Shown here: piece by piece, positions 63,874 to 64,000 of the stretch | Position numbering within the stretch: position 1 is the stretch's first letter | Layout of the letters: each line of letters starts with the position of its first letter | Assembly (NCBI RefSeq): GCF_024433635.1 | Contig: NZ_WNJZ01000011.1 | Span: 30,160-94,159, forward strand | Length of the DNA: 64,000 nucleotides | Origin: Ruminococcus sp. zg-924 | GTDB lineage: Bacteria; Bacillota; Clostridia; Oscillospirales; Acutalibacteraceae | Reading direction: 5' to 3' | Translations under genes and position numbers: made by a program | Notes under the pieces: generated by a model | What the model saw: only the letters and a program-made list of their open reading frames with translations | What the model was told of the DNA's origin: nothing | Databases searched by the model: none

Positions 63874-64000
63874 TGAACTGCCCCAAGTTATGCAGACAGT
63901 ACAAAAAAGCCTACTTGATGTAGTTAAAATTAAAATTTAAGCAACAAACTGATTTCGTTTTTCTAGCGGAGTCAGTTTTGTTTTTGTTTGAATACGATAT
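63874..64000 (-). mobile_element. Terminus of an IS3-family insertion sequence (continues past window)
   Basis: TGAACTGCCCC at 63874 looks like the outer end of an IS3-family inverted repeat, and the end of a transposase reading inward toward it lies at 63937-64000. The other end of the element is outside the window, so neither target duplication nor copy completeness can be judged. Confidence 0.72.
63937..64000 (-). CDS. IS3-family transposase OrfB, last 20 residues
   Basis: The minus strand from the window edge reads YRIQTKTKLTPLEKRNQFVA then a stop. This fits the C-terminus of the integrase-core OrfB of IS3-family elements (R-x-KT-x-L-TP-x-E). The catalytic DDE part lies outside the window. 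Confidence 0.75.
   Translation of the reverse strand, partial: YRIQTKTKLTPLEKRNQFVA

Noticed and set aside
1..64000. CRISPR arrays, rRNA or tRNA genes, prophage
   Set aside because: No regularly spaced repeats, no recognisable tRNA or rRNA sequence and no phage genes were seen by eye; a tRNAscan and covariance scan would be decisive.

Overview
The window looks like chromosome of an anaerobic, endospore-forming, low-to-medium GC Clostridia, most likely a gut Oscillospirales/Ruminococcaceae relative. This rests on spoIIR (stage II sporulation), a pyruvate formate-lyase pair, AddAB instead of RecBCD, RNase J, GdpP, a GatCAB amidotransferase beside aspS, and strong AGGAGG-type ribosome binding sites with some GTG and TTG starts. 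The species assignment is inference. Gene density is high, most genes are housekeeping, and no rRNA, tRNA or CRISPR array was seen.

Layout. 1-1.0 kb: truncated PAP2 phosphatase and an unknown protein. 1.2-4.0 kb: a P-type ATPase under a NiCo (czcD-type) riboswitch with its own promoter and terminator. 4.0-6.5 kb: S1-domain protein, cyclophilin lipoprotein, thioredoxin. 6.5-9.3 kb: a second P-type ATPase under a yybP-ykoY (Mn2+) riboswitch. 9.4-12.3 kb: RlmA-like and FkbM methyltransferases, then a LytTR-DUF3021 pair. 12.4-20.9 kb: addB-addA-ade. 21-24 kb: trkA-trkH potassium uptake. 24.1-31.5 kb (minus): sugar transferase, O-antigen-ligase-like protein, nadE, Lrp regulator, aminotransferase, ispE, spoIIR. 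31.7-37.1 kb: MocR regulator, phosphoesterase, pflB-pflA. 37.4-46.5 kb (minus): rnj-gdpP-rplI-dnaB-tilS-ftsH. 47-49.1 kb: rnhA, cysteine desulfurase and IscU scaffold. 49.2-55.4 kb (minus): rsmF-rsmA-small membrane protein-cyclase-lipoprotein-HAD phosphatase-queH. 55.5-55.7 kb: a tiny Asn/Gln-repeat protein. 55.7-62.3 kb: LUD protein, then aspS-gatC-gatA-gatB and a zinc-ribbon membrane protein. 62.4-63.8 kb: a PadR-HAAS pair with a near-ideal promoter overlapped by inverted repeats. 63.87 kb to the end: terminus of an IS3-family element.

How it fits together. Two metal-efflux units, each a sigma-A promoter plus metal riboswitch plus terminator plus P-type ATPase, lie within 8 kb and read different metals. 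The rnj-to-ftsH run groups RNA decay, c-di-AMP breakdown, ribosome, replication, tRNA-Ile modification and membrane proteolysis. aspS with gatCAB fits indirect Asn-tRNA and/or Gln-tRNA synthesis. NifS-like and IscU-like proteins supply Fe-S clusters, which AddB, PflA and QueH need.

Most worth following up: the NiCo riboswitch in front of a P2-like ATPase, the spoIIR ribosome binding site buried in the ispE terminator, the Asn/Gln repeat microprotein, and a doubled 14-nt element in the RNase J leader. No clearly new multi-gene system was found.
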